A stretch of 64,000 bases of DNA from Chlorobiota bacterium. GTDB taxonomy: Bacteria > Bacteroidota > Bacteroidia > Bacteroidales > F082. The notes under the pieces are model-generated. The model saw only the letters and a list, made by a program, of their open reading frames with translations, searched no databases and had not been told where the DNA came from. Numbering within the stretch: the first letter of the stretch is position 1; the number at the start of each line of letters is the position of its first letter. The position numbers and the translations under genes were made by a program. Positions 1 through 8,337 of this stretch are shown piece after piece. The stretch covers positions 62,001 to 126,000 of the forward strand of contig JAUVKF010000002.1 in NCBI GenBank assembly GCA_030596395.1, read 5' to 3'.

Positions 1-1230
1 GATAGAAACTTTGAAGAACTCAGGTACCCTGTACAATTTGTTGTCAGGCCATCATTGCATTATAGAGGTTTTACCTCGTCTATTGCATCTGGTGTAATTA
101 GAAAAGAGGACGAAATAATGGTTCTCCCATCCCGGAAAACATCAAAAGTTACTACCATCACAACATCTGATGGTGAGGTTGATTATGCTTATCCGCCTCA
201 GGCAGTATCAATTACCCTTGAAGATGAAATTGATATTTCCAGGGGAGACATGATCGTTCATCCAAACCATTTACCTAAAGTAGACCGTCATTTTGAAGCC
301 ATGCTGGTTTGGATGGATGAAAAACCGATGAATCCTGATACACGATTTTTTATTAAACAAACAACCAATACGACAAAAGCACATCTTGATACCATCAGAT
401 ACAAAATTGATGTTAACACACTTGAGAAATCAGAGGGTGATAAATTTTCCTTAAATGAAATAGGAAGGGTCATTATTACGACCAATAAACCGCTTTTCTT
501 CGATCCCTATATGAAGAACAAAAACACAGGCTCGTTCGTCTTAATTGATCCTGTAACACATAAAACCTGTGCGGTAGGTATGATCATAGATCGGTTTACA
601 GGAAAGGATCTGGAACTAACAATTTCAGGCGCCGATAAAGAAAAAATCCTAAAAGGTGAAAGCCTTATTAAACGAAAAGAGCGTACTAAACTATATAACC
701 AAAAAAGTGCAACAATTTGGATTACCGGCTTACATGGTAGTGGCAAAAATGAACTTGCATACTTGCTGGAACGAAGACTATTTGATTTAGGCGCAACAAC
801 AGTATTACTGGATGGCAAATCTACCCGATCAGGAATATCACGTGAATTAGACTTTACACCTGCTGACCGTGCTGAACACCTGAGGAGGATTGCGCATATT
901 TCGAAATTATTAAATGACCAGGGAATTATTACGATCTGTTCCTTTATTTCACCTGATGATTCAATTCGCAAACAAGTTGCTGAAATTATTGGGAAAGAGA
1001 ACTTTTATATGGTTCATTTAAATGCCAACCTGGAGTATTGTCGGAAAAACGATGAATACGGATTATACAAAAAAGCCGATACAGGAGAATTAAAATACTT
1101 ACCCGGAGTTGATATGGATTTTGATATTCCAACAAATGCAGATTTAAATTTTACTCCCGAAAATAAAGAAGATAGCATTAAACAATTACTTGATTTCTTG
1201 TCAAATAATAAGATTTATCCGGCAGAATAA
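1..1230 (+). CDS. cysN: Sulfate adenylyltransferase large subunit (CysN-like) C-terminal part fused to a degenerate APS-kinase domain; 5' truncated by window
   Basis: The reading frame is open from base 1, so the gene starts upstream; 409 residues are visible. The first ~230 residues match the beta-barrel domains that follow the GTPase domain in CysN/NodQ, the GTP-driven subunit of ATP sulfurylase. From about residue 237 an APS-kinase-like domain follows, as in CysNC/NodQ fusions. Its P-loop (residues 243-250) reads GLHGSGKN, with Asn where Ser/Thr should bind magnesium, and the usual DGDNxRxGL substrate motif reads DGKSTRSGI (from residue 271). The kinase domain is therefore probably inactive, whereas an intact CysC lies at 51546. 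The CysD partner is expected upstream, outside the window. A strong terminator follows. The CysN call is fairly sure; loss of kinase activity is inferred. Confidence 0.85.
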   Translation, partial: DRNFEELRYPVQFVVRPSLHYRGFTSSIASGVIRKEDEIMVLPSRKTSKVTTITTSDGEVDYAYPPQAVSITLEDEIDISRGDMIVHPNHLPKVDRHFEAMLVWMDEKPMNPDTRFFIKQTTNTTKAHLDTIRYKIDVNTLEKSEGDKFSLNEIGRVIITTNKPLFFDPYMKNKNTGSFVLIDPVTHKTCAVGMIIDRFTGKDLELTISGADKEKILKGESLIKRKERTKLYNQKSATIWITGLHGSGKNELAYLLERRLFDLGATTVLLDGKSTRSGISRELDFTPADRAEHLRRIAHISKLLNDQGIITICSFISPDDSIRKQVAEIIGKENFYMVHLNANLEYCRKNDEYGLYKKADTGELKYLPGVDMDFDIPTNADLNFTPENKEDSIKQLLDFLSNNKIYPAE

Positions 1231-1253
1231 AAAAGTTAAAGATTTGGTTTTGT

Positions 1254-1288
1254 AAAAAGATTGAGTAAATTTGTTGCTCAATCTTTTT
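1254..1288 (+). terminator. Rho-independent terminator after cysN
   Basis: A perfect 12-bp inverted repeat (AAAAAGATTGAG at 1254-1265 and CTCAATCTTTTT at 1277-1288) with an 11-nt loop, ending in a T run. It lies 24 bp after the cysN stop and separates the sulfate gene from the polysaccharide operon. Confidence 0.8.
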
Positions 1289-1371
1289 AGTTATTTTACA
1301 TAACTAATTGACAAACAAATATTAACAGCTAAACGAAATTAATCTGATTTTAACCAAAATCTCACCTGGTT

Positions 1372-1905
1372 ATGCTGGAAATCCTGATCACATCTAAAAC
1401 CAGAATAAACCTCCTGCTCAAATTTTTCCTGAACAGTAAAAATACAGCATGGTTGCGCTCTTTGGAATCAGAGTTTCCTGAAACCAGTAATGCAATCAGG
1501 CTTGAGCTTTTAAGACTTGAAAGAGCAGAGCTGTTGAAGTCGAAATTTGTTGGAAATAAGAAGGTTTACCAGGCCAATACGAAACACCCGCTATTCCCAG
1601 AAATTAACAGTTTATTAATGAAACATTTTGGGTTAGATGAAGTAGTAGAAAGGGTAACAAAAAAACTGGGTGATTTGGATAAAGTGTACCTGGTTGGAAA
1701 ACTCGCTAAGGGACAGGAAAGTAAGATGGTTGACTTTTGGTTTGTTGGTGAAAAAATTGATAAAAATTATTTACTGAAGGTGATTGAAAAAGCAGAAATA
1801 AAAATTGGCCGGAAAATCCGGTATATAACCCTCAGTAAAAGTGAATTTAAAGACTTTTCGAAGAATGTAAAAGAGAACGAGCTTTTGCTGCTTTGGAAAC
1901 CATAG
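1372..1905 (+). CDS. Winged-helix regulator with degenerate nucleotidyltransferase-like C-terminal domain (copy A)
   Basis: 177 residues. The N-terminal ~75 residues look like an ArsR-type winged helix (helical TSKTRINLLLKFFLN, recognition region around SNAIRLELLRLE, wing with NKKVYQANTKHPLF). The C-terminal part resembles a minimal nucleotidyltransferase fold, but the GS...DxD signature has become VGKLAKGQES...VDFWFVG, so catalysis is unlikely. A paralogue of identical length, alignable without gaps and about half identical by eye, lies at 45483. Both copies sit just before a sugar-nucleotide operon and both are followed by the same small hairpin. A role as a DNA- or RNA-binding regulator of polysaccharide expression is inferred; the exact family function is not known to me. 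Confidence 0.75.
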   Translation: MLEILITSKTRINLLLKFFLNSKNTAWLRSLESEFPETSNAIRLELLRLERAELLKSKFVGNKKVYQANTKHPLFPEINSLLMKHFGLDEVVERVTKKLGDLDKVYLVGKLAKGQESKMVDFWFVGEKIDKNYLLKVIEKAEIKIGRKIRYITLSKSEFKDFSKNVKENELLLLWKP

Positions 1906-2153
1906 TTGGTTAAAAAACAACAAATTAACATTCAGTTACATAAAAAATATATGTGACTTACGAGGCGAAGCTGTAAGTGTTGCTATCCTGATATAATGTA
2001 TACCATCTATATTAATGAAAAAAACTTTGGAAACTCAAAATAATACTTTTTATAGCTTATTAATGGCCAATTAATATACACGTTATCTCCAAAAAGGATG
2101 GAAATCAACCTCAATTTGATTTTTCAACATTAATTTAACATTTTCAATTTATT
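1906..2153 (+). promoter_or_regulatory. Leader region with conserved hairpin (1956-1978) before the polysaccharide operon
   Basis: ACTTAC (1956-1961) pairs perfectly with GTAAGT (1973-1978), and the interior GGCGAAGCT can add a short GGC/GCT stem capped by GAA. The words TGTGACTTA, AGGCGAAGCTGT, GTAAGT and an upstream ACATTCAGT (1928-1936) recur after the paralogous regulator gene (46051-46092). A near-palindrome ATTAATGGCCAATTAAT lies at 2059-2075. The region reads as an untranslated leader or operator. Its similarity in layout to RfaH ops (a short GGCG...AGC-type hairpin) is only suggestive. Confidence 0.55.
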
Positions 2154-3452
2154 ATGATAATAATCGATACTGCTCTAAAAAAGAGAGAAGAAGAAAATAG
2201 GCCCGTAAAAGTGGGGATTGTTGGTGCCGGATTTATGGGGAAGGGTATTGTTTTACAAATACAACAATTTGTACCTGGGATGGAAGTGGTTGCCATATCA
2301 AACAGAACGATTGATAATGCAGCTACAGCTTACCTTCAGGCTGGAATTGAAGAAGCTAAAATTGTAGACACAAAAAGCATTCTGGAAGATAATATCCGGC
2401 AGAATAAATACTCCATAACTGATGATCCATTTATGCTATGTGAGGCAGAAGGTATTGATGCTATTGTTGAAGTAACGGGAGCTGTAGAATTTTCTGCTCA
2501 TGTAATCATGCGGGCAATTGAGCATGGGAAACATATCATTATTATGAATGCTGAAGTGCATGGAACAATTGGCCCGATCCTTAAAACCTATGCTGATAAA
2601 GCCGGTGTAGTATTCACAGATGCTGACGGGGATCAACCGGGAGTTGAGATGAACCTCTACCGTTTTGTAAAATCTATTGGTGTTAAACCAGTTTTGTGCG
2701 GCAACATTAAAGGATTGCACGACCCATATCGAAATCCAACAACACAAGAAGGTTTCGCCAAAAAATGGGGAATGGTACCATCTATGGTAACATCCTTTGC
2801 TGATGGAACAAAAATCTCGTTTGAGCAAGCGATTGTTGCTAATGCAACAGGCATGAAAGTGGGTAAACGAGGGATGTATGGTCCCACCGTTCCTACAGGT
2901 TCACCATTAAAGGAAGTGGTTCATAATTTATACCCTCAAGAACAACTTTTAAAAGGACCTGGAATAGTTGATTATGTTGTAGGTGCGGAACCAGCACCTG
3001 GCGTATTTGTTTTGGGAACACACGACCACCCTGTTCAGCAACATTATTTGAATTTGTATAAATTAGGTGAAGGACCATTTTACCTTTTCTACACGCCATA
3101 TCATTTATGTCACTTTGAAGTACCGCTGACAATTGCCAGAGCAGTATTATTTCACGATGCGGCCCTGGCCCCGATTGGAAAACCCCTGGTTGATGTAGTT
3201 ACAACTGCAAAAATCAGTTTGAAAAAAGGAGAAGTTATAGATGGTTTAGGCGAATACAAAACTTATGGCCTGTGTGAAAATATAGAAACTTCAATGAATC
3301 AAAAATTTCTTCCTATGGGACTGGCAAAGGGTTGTAAATTAATTAACGACATTCCTAAAGATGGTCTTATTACTTATGATGACGTTGAAGTTCCTGAGGG
3401 AAGGCTTAGCGATAAGATGCGTGAAGAACAAAATACTTATTTTACACTTTAG
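2154..3452 (+). CDS. NAD(P)-binding oxidoreductase with C-terminal SAF domain (homoserine-dehydrogenase-like, COG4091 type)
   Basis: 432 residues. A Rossmann motif GIVGAGFMGKG lies near residue 22, followed by a homoserine-dehydrogenase-like substrate region (conserved DGDQPGVEMNLYRF, about residue 160) and a C-terminal SAF-like segment around LPMGLAKGCKLINDI. Such proteins recur in surface-polysaccharide clusters, but their substrate is not settled. It is the first gene of the long operon, 48 bp before a sugar-nucleotidyltransferase gene, so a role in making an unusual nucleotide-linked sugar or polyol is inferred. The start is an ATG next to AT-rich leader sequence. Confidence 0.7.
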   Translation: MIIIDTALKKREEENRPVKVGIVGAGFMGKGIVLQIQQFVPGMEVVAISNRTIDNAATAYLQAGIEEAKIVDTKSILEDNIRQNKYSITDDPFMLCEAEGIDAIVEVTGAVEFSAHVIMRAIEHGKHIIIMNAEVHGTIGPILKTYADKAGVVFTDADGDQPGVEMNLYRFVKSIGVKPVLCGNIKGLHDPYRNPTTQEGFAKKWGMVPSMVTSFADGTKISFEQAIVANATGMKVGKRGMYGPTVPTGSPLKEVVHNLYPQEQLLKGPGIVDYVVGAEPAPGVFVLGTHDHPVQQHYLNLYKLGEGPFYLFYTPYHLCHFEVPLTIARAVLFHDAALAPIGKPLVDVVTTAKISLKKGEVIDGLGEYKTYGLCENIETSMNQKFLPMGLAKGCKLINDIPKDGLITYDDVEVPEGRLSDKMREEQNTYFTL

Positions 3453-3500
3453 ATAAATTCAAGGTTTTAATGATTATCCCTTTCTTTAATATTACATTCA

Positions 3501-4298
3501 TTGAACGACATTCATTCTAAATATGTTGGGTTAATTCCTGCTGCTGGTCGAGCTACCAGATTAGGCCACCTGCCTCTAAGTAAGGAGGTATATCCAATAG
3601 GTTTCGAAAAAATAAATGAAATTGATGTTCCCAAAGTTGTAAGCAGTTATTTGCTGGAAGACATGTATAAAGCAGGAGTAACAGAATTTCATTTCATCTT
3701 ACGACATGGTAAATGGGATATACCAGCATATTACAAAAGTGGTGGAAGATACAGTTACAACATTTGTTATCACATTGCAGAATATAGTTATGGCGTACCT
3801 TTTTCAGTAAATCAGGCATATCCATTTATTAAAGATAAGATAGTTACATTAGGGTTCCCTGATATTTTAATAAACCCGAAAACAGCCTATATTAATATAG
3901 TGGATGAATTGAATAAATCGTACGATAACTCAATTGTCTTGGGATTAATTCCATCAACAAAGCCAGAAAAAGGAGACATGGTTGTTTATGACGATAAGAT
4001 GAGAATTACTGACATTTTTATCAAATCGCCTGATCATACACATTTAAAATATGCATGGATAATAGCCGCCTGGAGACCAGAATTTTCAACTTTTCTTAAT
4101 GATTTTGTTAAAAGAGAATTGGCTACTAAGTCTGAAGCAGAACTTCTGAACAAAGATTATCAAATGGGCGAAACGATTATCGCAGCCATAAAAGCTGGAA
4201 TGAAAGTCAAAGGTGTTTTATTCGAAAATGGTAGTTTTATTGATATAGGTACACCAAGCGACCTTCAATTTGCAAGCGAATATCTAAAACATTACTAA
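3501..4298 (+). CDS. Sugar-1-phosphate nucleotidyltransferase (RmlA-like)
   Basis: 265 residues from a TTG start. The N-terminal GLIPAAGRATRLGHLPLSKE matches the nucleotide-binding GxAxRL...PxSKE signature of the NTP_transferase family, and GSFIDIGTPSDL near the end is the family's closing motif. The reaction is NTP plus sugar-1-phosphate giving NDP-sugar plus pyrophosphate; the nucleotide and sugar cannot be told. The protein is shorter than RmlA (about 290) and no RmlB homologue is adjacent, so dTDP-glucose is not assumed. It lies between the SAF oxidoreductase and the heptose guanylyltransferase fusion and may act with the former. Confidence 0.7.
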   Translation: MNDIHSKYVGLIPAAGRATRLGHLPLSKEVYPIGFEKINEIDVPKVVSSYLLEDMYKAGVTEFHFILRHGKWDIPAYYKSGGRYSYNICYHIAEYSYGVPFSVNQAYPFIKDKIVTLGFPDILINPKTAYINIVDELNKSYDNSIVLGLIPSTKPEKGDMVVYDDKMRITDIFIKSPDHTHLKYAWIIAAWRPEFSTFLNDFVKRELATKSEAELLNKDYQMGETIIAAIKAGMKVKGVLFENGSFIDIGTPSDLQFASEYLKHY

Positions 4299-4324
4299 AA
4301 TACTCAAAGTCAGATATTTATTAA

Positions 4325-5554
4325 GTGAATAATTCCAATAAAATAAAAAATCAGGAACGGCCAACCCAGGCAGTGATACTTGCTGGTGGCTTAGGCACAA
4401 GGCTTAAGCCCATTACAGATACCATACCAAAGCCAATGATTGAGTTCCATGGAAAACCATTCCTTGAATACCTGATTGAGATGCTGGTTGAGCAGGGTTT
4501 TAAAAAGGTGGTTTTATTGCTTGGTTATTTACCACATAAAGTAACGGAATATTTTGATGATGGGCGAAATTGGGGAATTGAAATAAAATACTCAATTACT
4601 GATGTTGAAGACGACACAGGTCTGCGCTTACAAAAAGCAAAGCATTTGTTCGATCCACTTTTTTTGTTGATGTATTGTGATAATTATTGGCCCATGAATT
4701 TTGCCAGAATGTGGCAAAAGGTTAACTCCTATGATGTTTCGGCATTAGTAACTGTTTATATGAACAGGGATAATTATACCAAAAGTAATATTAGACTTGA
4801 TGAAAACGGATTTATTGAAGTCTATGATAAAACGAGGACAGCTGAAAACCTTCAGGGGGTTGATATTGGATTTTTCATTTTGAAGAAGGAGGTTATTGAT
4901 TTAATTCCTTCTGGGAATAACAACTTTGAAAAAACTGTAATGCCTCAGCTGATTAAAAATAAAAAAATCATTACTTATCAAACGGAGCATCGATATTATA
5001 GCGTAGGTTCTCATGAAAGGCTAAAGTTAACTGATGTTTTCTTGTCGCGTAAGCCTACAATTATCCTTGATAGGGATGGAGTAATTAATAAAAAAGCACC
5101 AAAAGCACAGTATATAACAAAATGGGCTGAATGGAACTGGATAGATGGATCAAAAGAAGCAATATGTTTACTGAAAAAGGCAGGTTATCGGGTTATTATC
5201 GTTTCAAACCAGGCAGGTATTGCCCGCAAGTTAATGACTGAAGAAGACCTTGCTGAAATTCATTCCAAAATGCAACAGGAATTGATAGAATGCGGCGGTT
5301 CAATAGATAAAATATATTATTGTCCACATGGGTGGGACGACAATTGCGACTGCAGAAAACCAAAACCCGGAATGTTGTTCAGGGCTCAACGTGATTTTCA
5401 TCTGGATTTGAGTAGAACTTATTTTGTAGGTGATGATGAAAGGGATAAAATGGCTGGTGATGCTGCTGATATGGATACGATATTGGTAAACGAAGAATTT
5501 ACTTTATTCGACTTTGTTCAAAATAAGCTCCTTGTACAAATTGAAAGTCATTGA
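4325..5554 (+). CDS. hddC-gmhB: Bifunctional heptose-1-phosphate guanylyltransferase / heptose bisphosphate phosphatase (HddC-GmhB fusion)
   Basis: 409 residues from a GTG start. Residues 1-240 form a nucleotidyltransferase (AVILAGGLGTRLKPITDTIPKP). From about residue 245 a HAD phosphatase of GmhB type follows: DRDGV at ~249, SNQAG, the zinc-ligand pattern CPHG...CDCRKPKPG and GDDERD. In the GDP-D-glycero-D-manno-heptose pathway these are steps 4 (guanylyl transfer) and 3 (removal of the 7-phosphate). The other steps are encoded nearby (gmhA at 6170, hddA at 8338), which supports the assignment. Fusion of the two activities would channel the 1-phosphate. The heptose call rests on this context as much as on sequence. 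Confidence 0.8.
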   Translation: MNNSNKIKNQERPTQAVILAGGLGTRLKPITDTIPKPMIEFHGKPFLEYLIEMLVEQGFKKVVLLLGYLPHKVTEYFDDGRNWGIEIKYSITDVEDDTGLRLQKAKHLFDPLFLLMYCDNYWPMNFARMWQKVNSYDVSALVTVYMNRDNYTKSNIRLDENGFIEVYDKTRTAENLQGVDIGFFILKKEVIDLIPSGNNNFEKTVMPQLIKNKKIITYQTEHRYYSVGSHERLKLTDVFLSRKPTIILDRDGVINKKAPKAQYITKWAEWNWIDGSKEAICLLKKAGYRVIIVSNQAGIARKLMTEEDLAEIHSKMQQELIECGGSIDKIYYCPHGWDDNCDCRKPKPGMLFRAQRDFHLDLSRTYFVGDDERDKMAGDAADMDTILVNEEFTLFDFVQNKLLVQIESH

Positions 5555-6155
5555 TTCAGTTATTGAATTAGCTGATTTAGTTGTAAAAATATATACATCC
5601 AATCAGGAACAAAAAACAATCATTTTAATTGGTGGATTTGCAAGAGTGGGAAAATCAACACTGGCCAAAGAACTACATCGAAAACTTGAAAACAGAAACA
5701 TTAAAAGTCAAATTATTACGATTGATTCATGGCTGGTCAGTTTCGATAAAAGAAAGCCGGACTCAAAAGTAATCGACCGGTATCATATTGAAAACATGAT
5801 AAGTGCTTTAAAGAAATTAATTAATGGTATTGAAATTAATCCCCCGCTTTACGACCCTGTTTCAAGAACACAAATTGCAGAAGTAGGGCCGGAACAGGTT
5901 TCTTTTAAATCAGGAATCTTAATCATTGAAGGCGTAATAGCTTTGGCCCTTACAGAACTGGTGAATCTTGCAACCCTTAAAATACATATTGAAATTACCG
6001 ATTGTAAAAGGCTTAAACGCCTGGTTGACTTTTACAAAACAATTAAAGGTTTACCTGCTAAAGAATACAAACGTTTAATCCTGGAAAGGGAAAAAGAAGA
6101 AATTCCGTATATAAAAAAATCATCTCAGAATGCAGATGTCATTTTAAGCTGGTAA
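5514..6155 (+). CDS. P-loop kinase of uridine-kinase-like type
   Basis: Up to 213 residues. A Walker A motif GGFARVGKSTLAKEL lies near residue 41, a DxW motif (TIDSWLVSF) marks the acceptor region, and a Walker B-like GILIIEGVIAL follows; this is the nucleoside/sugar kinase layout seen in uridine kinase. The first possible start (TTG 5514) overlaps the previous gene by 41 bp; TTG at 5532 or 5541 gives shorter overlaps and is equally plausible. It sits inside the heptose cassette between the HddC-GmhB fusion and gmhA. Its substrate is unknown; a role in phosphorylating a sugar precursor is inferred. Confidence 0.65.
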   Translation: MFKISSLYKLKVIDSVIELADLVVKIYTSNQEQKTIILIGGFARVGKSTLAKELHRKLENRNIKSQIITIDSWLVSFDKRKPDSKVIDRYHIENMISALKKLINGIEINPPLYDPVSRTQIAEVGPEQVSFKSGILIIEGVIALALTELVNLATLKIHIEITDCKRLKRLVDFYKTIKGLPAKEYKRLILEREKEEIPYIKKSSQNADVILSW

Positions 6156-6169
6156 TAAAAAATTAAATT

Positions 6170-6712
6170 ATGAATTTTTACAAAAACTATTTCGAATTAC
6201 TACACGAAAAAATAGCAGGGGTAGATAGCAATCTACTGGATCAGGCAGTTGATATGATCAAGTCAACAATTGCCAATCAAAGAAAAGTGATTATTGTAGG
6301 AAATGGCGGAAGTGCTGCAATGGCCAGCCATGTGGCGGTTGATCTGACTAAAAATGCAGGTATAAGGGCAATTAATTTTAACGAAGCCGACTTGCTAACT
6401 TGTTTTGCGAATGATTATGGTTATGAACACTGGGTTAGTCAGGCGTTGAAATTTTATGCTGACAAAGGAGATCTTGCAATTTTGATTAGTAGTAGCGGAT
6501 CTTCAAAAAACATATTGAATGGCGTAAAAACAGCAAAAGAACTCGGACTTCAGGTCATGACATTTTCAGGTTTTAATCCTGAAAATCCACTCAGAAAAAG
6601 TGGCGATATTAACTTCTATGTGGATAGTAAAGGTTATAATATTGTTGAAATGTCACACCACGTTTGGCTATTAGCTATTGTAGATAAGATAATTGGCAAA
6701 ATCGAATATTAA
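6170..6712 (+). CDS. gmhA: Sedoheptulose-7-phosphate isomerase (GmhA, SIS domain)
   Basis: 180 residues, close to the family length of ~190. The SIS fold is clear: VIIVGNGGSAAMASHVAVDL near residue 41 and ISSSGSSKNIL near residue 108, the phosphosugar-binding serine loops. GmhA converts sedoheptulose 7-phosphate to D-glycero-D-manno-heptose 7-phosphate, the first step of both ADP- and GDP-heptose routes. The adjacent HddC-GmhB fusion and the HddA-like kinase at 8338 point to the GDP-alpha route. It is cytoplasmic and in the same operon, 14 bp after the kinase gene. Confidence 0.85.
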   Translation: MNFYKNYFELLHEKIAGVDSNLLDQAVDMIKSTIANQRKVIIVGNGGSAAMASHVAVDLTKNAGIRAINFNEADLLTCFANDYGYEHWVSQALKFYADKGDLAILISSSGSSKNILNGVKTAKELGLQVMTFSGFNPENPLRKSGDINFYVDSKGYNIVEMSHHVWLLAIVDKIIGKIEY

Positions 6713-6722
6713 TTGATAAAAA

Positions 6723-7757
6723 ATGAAAGTACTAGTAACAGGAAATAAAGGGTACATTGGGTCAGTACTGGTTCAGTGTTTGTTAGATAAATCATATGAT
6801 GTAGTTGGATATGATACTGACTATTATAAAAACAGTTATCTATACCCATTCAATCCGGATATCCAACAAATAGTTAAGGATACTCGCTTATGTAGCATTG
6901 ATGATTTTAAATCTGTTGATGCTGTTATCCATCTTGCCGCTCTTTCAAATGATCCTTTAGGTGAACTAAATCCGAATCTTACACTGGACATTAATTATGG
7001 AGCCACCATTCGTATTGCTACAATGGCAAAAGAGGCAGGCGTGAAAAGGTTTATTTATGGATCATCGCAGAGTATGTATGGAATTTCAAATACTGATAAA
7101 GAGCTGGAAGAAGATAACAGCGAAAAGAATCCTTTAACAGCTTATGCCAAAACAAAATGGGATGCAGAACAGAAGTTGAATACTTTATGTGATGACAATT
7201 TTATAGTTACTTCATTCAGACCTTCCACAGTGTTTGGGGCCAGCCCCAAGTTAAGAACTGATATTGTATATAATAATCTGGTTGCATGCGCTTACACAAC
7301 AGGAAAAATTGAAATTAAAAGTGATGGAACTCCATGGCGTCCAGTAGTCCATGTAAAAGACGTATCAAATGCATTTATATCAGGACTGGAAGCTCCGCCC
7401 CCCCTAATTCAAGGTCAGGGTTTTAATGTTGGTATAAGAAACGGAAATTACACAGTAAGGGATCTTGCAGAAGCAGCCCAACGAGCTGTTCCTGGTAGTG
7501 AATTGACTTTTACAAATGAGCATGGATCTGATGCCAGGACATATCGTGTAAGTTTTAATAAAATTCTAACTGTTCTAAAAGATTATTATAAACCACTTTG
7601 GGATCTGGACAAAGGAGGAAAAGAATTGGTAGAATTGTTTAAAAAAGTAAATTTTAAGGAAAAAGATTTTAGGGGAAGTAAAACAGTCCGGCTTGAAAGT
7701 ATAAATCATCTGTTGAGCAAAGACGAACTGGATAATAATCTTTTCTGGAAAAAATAA
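6723..7757 (+). CDS. NAD-dependent sugar-nucleotide epimerase/dehydratase (extended SDR)
   Basis: 344 residues. The NAD-binding motif GNKGYIGSVLVQ lies at residues 7-18 (GxxGxxG), followed by HLAALSNDP, SSQSMYG and the catalytic YAKTK pair near residue 142. This subgroup (GYDTDYY...LSNDPLGELNP) is common in heptose and deoxysugar cassettes. Between gmhA and an RmlC-like epimerase, it could act on GDP-heptose or on a keto-sugar intermediate. The precise reaction cannot be told from sequence. It starts 10 bp after gmhA. Confidence 0.75.
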   Translation: MKVLVTGNKGYIGSVLVQCLLDKSYDVVGYDTDYYKNSYLYPFNPDIQQIVKDTRLCSIDDFKSVDAVIHLAALSNDPLGELNPNLTLDINYGATIRIATMAKEAGVKRFIYGSSQSMYGISNTDKELEEDNSEKNPLTAYAKTKWDAEQKLNTLCDDNFIVTSFRPSTVFGASPKLRTDIVYNNLVACAYTTGKIEIKSDGTPWRPVVHVKDVSNAFISGLEAPPPLIQGQGFNVGIRNGNYTVRDLAEAAQRAVPGSELTFTNEHGSDARTYRVSFNKILTVLKDYYKPLWDLDKGGKELVELFKKVNFKEKDFRGSKTVRLESINHLLSKDELDNNLFWKK

Positions 7758-7770
7758 ATTTAAATTAAGT

Positions 7771-8301
7771 ATGAAATTTTTAGAACAAAAAATAAAAGGA
7801 GTATTTATTATTGAGGCAGAACCTTTCATTGATGAAAGAGGGGTTTTCAGACGTCATTTTTGTCAAAATGAGTTTAGTGAGTATAATATTGATTCAATAG
7901 TAAAACAAGCAAATATTTCTGAGAATAAATATGCTTATACTTTAAGAGGGTTTCACTACCAAATAGAACCTTACCAGGAAGCAAAAACAATTTCATGCCT
8001 TAGAGGTAGTATCTATGACATTGTGGTAGATTTAAGACCAAAGTCATCCACCTTTATGCAGTGGATTTCATTCGATATTAGCAGTGAAAACAGAAAAAGC
8101 ATTCATATTCCTAAAGGATGCGCAAACGCATTTCTCTCTCTTGAAGACAATACATTATTGCAATATTATAGTTCAGAAATTTACGACCCTTTATCTGAAA
8201 GGGGTATAAGATATAATGATCCTGCGTTTGATTTTAAGTGGCCTGCAGATGCAAAATTCATATCAGAAAAAGATAATAATCATCCTGATTTTAAATACTA
8301 G
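7771..8301 (+). CDS. RmlC-like dTDP-4-dehydro-sugar 3,5-epimerase family protein (copy 1)
   Basis: 176 residues, typical RmlC length. The protein shows FIDERGVFRRHF, the signature YTLRGFHYQ with the catalytic His, and IPKGCANAFLSL of the cupin barrel. Family members epimerise C3 and/or C5 of 4-keto-6-deoxy nucleotide sugars. No RmlB or RmlD is seen in the window, so dTDP-rhamnose synthesis is not supported; in this heptose context a GDP-4-keto-heptose epimerase is possible. It lies 13 bp after the SDR gene and 36 bp before hddA. A second, divergent member is at 18341. Confidence 0.75.
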   Translation: MKFLEQKIKGVFIIEAEPFIDERGVFRRHFCQNEFSEYNIDSIVKQANISENKYAYTLRGFHYQIEPYQEAKTISCLRGSIYDIVVDLRPKSSTFMQWISFDISSENRKSIHIPKGCANAFLSLEDNTLLQYYSSEIYDPLSERGIRYNDPAFDFKWPADAKFISEKDNNHPDFKY

Positions 8302-8337
8302 GGCCCACTTTAATATTTATAAAAAGAAAGATTAATC

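Noticed and set aside
288-971. Minus-strand open frames opposite the cysN-like gene
   Set aside because: They are mirror frames of a well-conserved plus-strand gene, with no recognisable domain.
1900-2000. JUMPStart/ops element for RfaH
   Set aside because: Only a loose resemblance (GGCG...AGC) exists; the canonical ops sequence is absent and RfaH is not expected in this phylum.
3501-8301. dTDP-L-rhamnose pathway suggested by RmlA-like and RmlC-like genes
   Set aside because: No RmlB or RmlD homologue is present; the heptose genes explain the context better.
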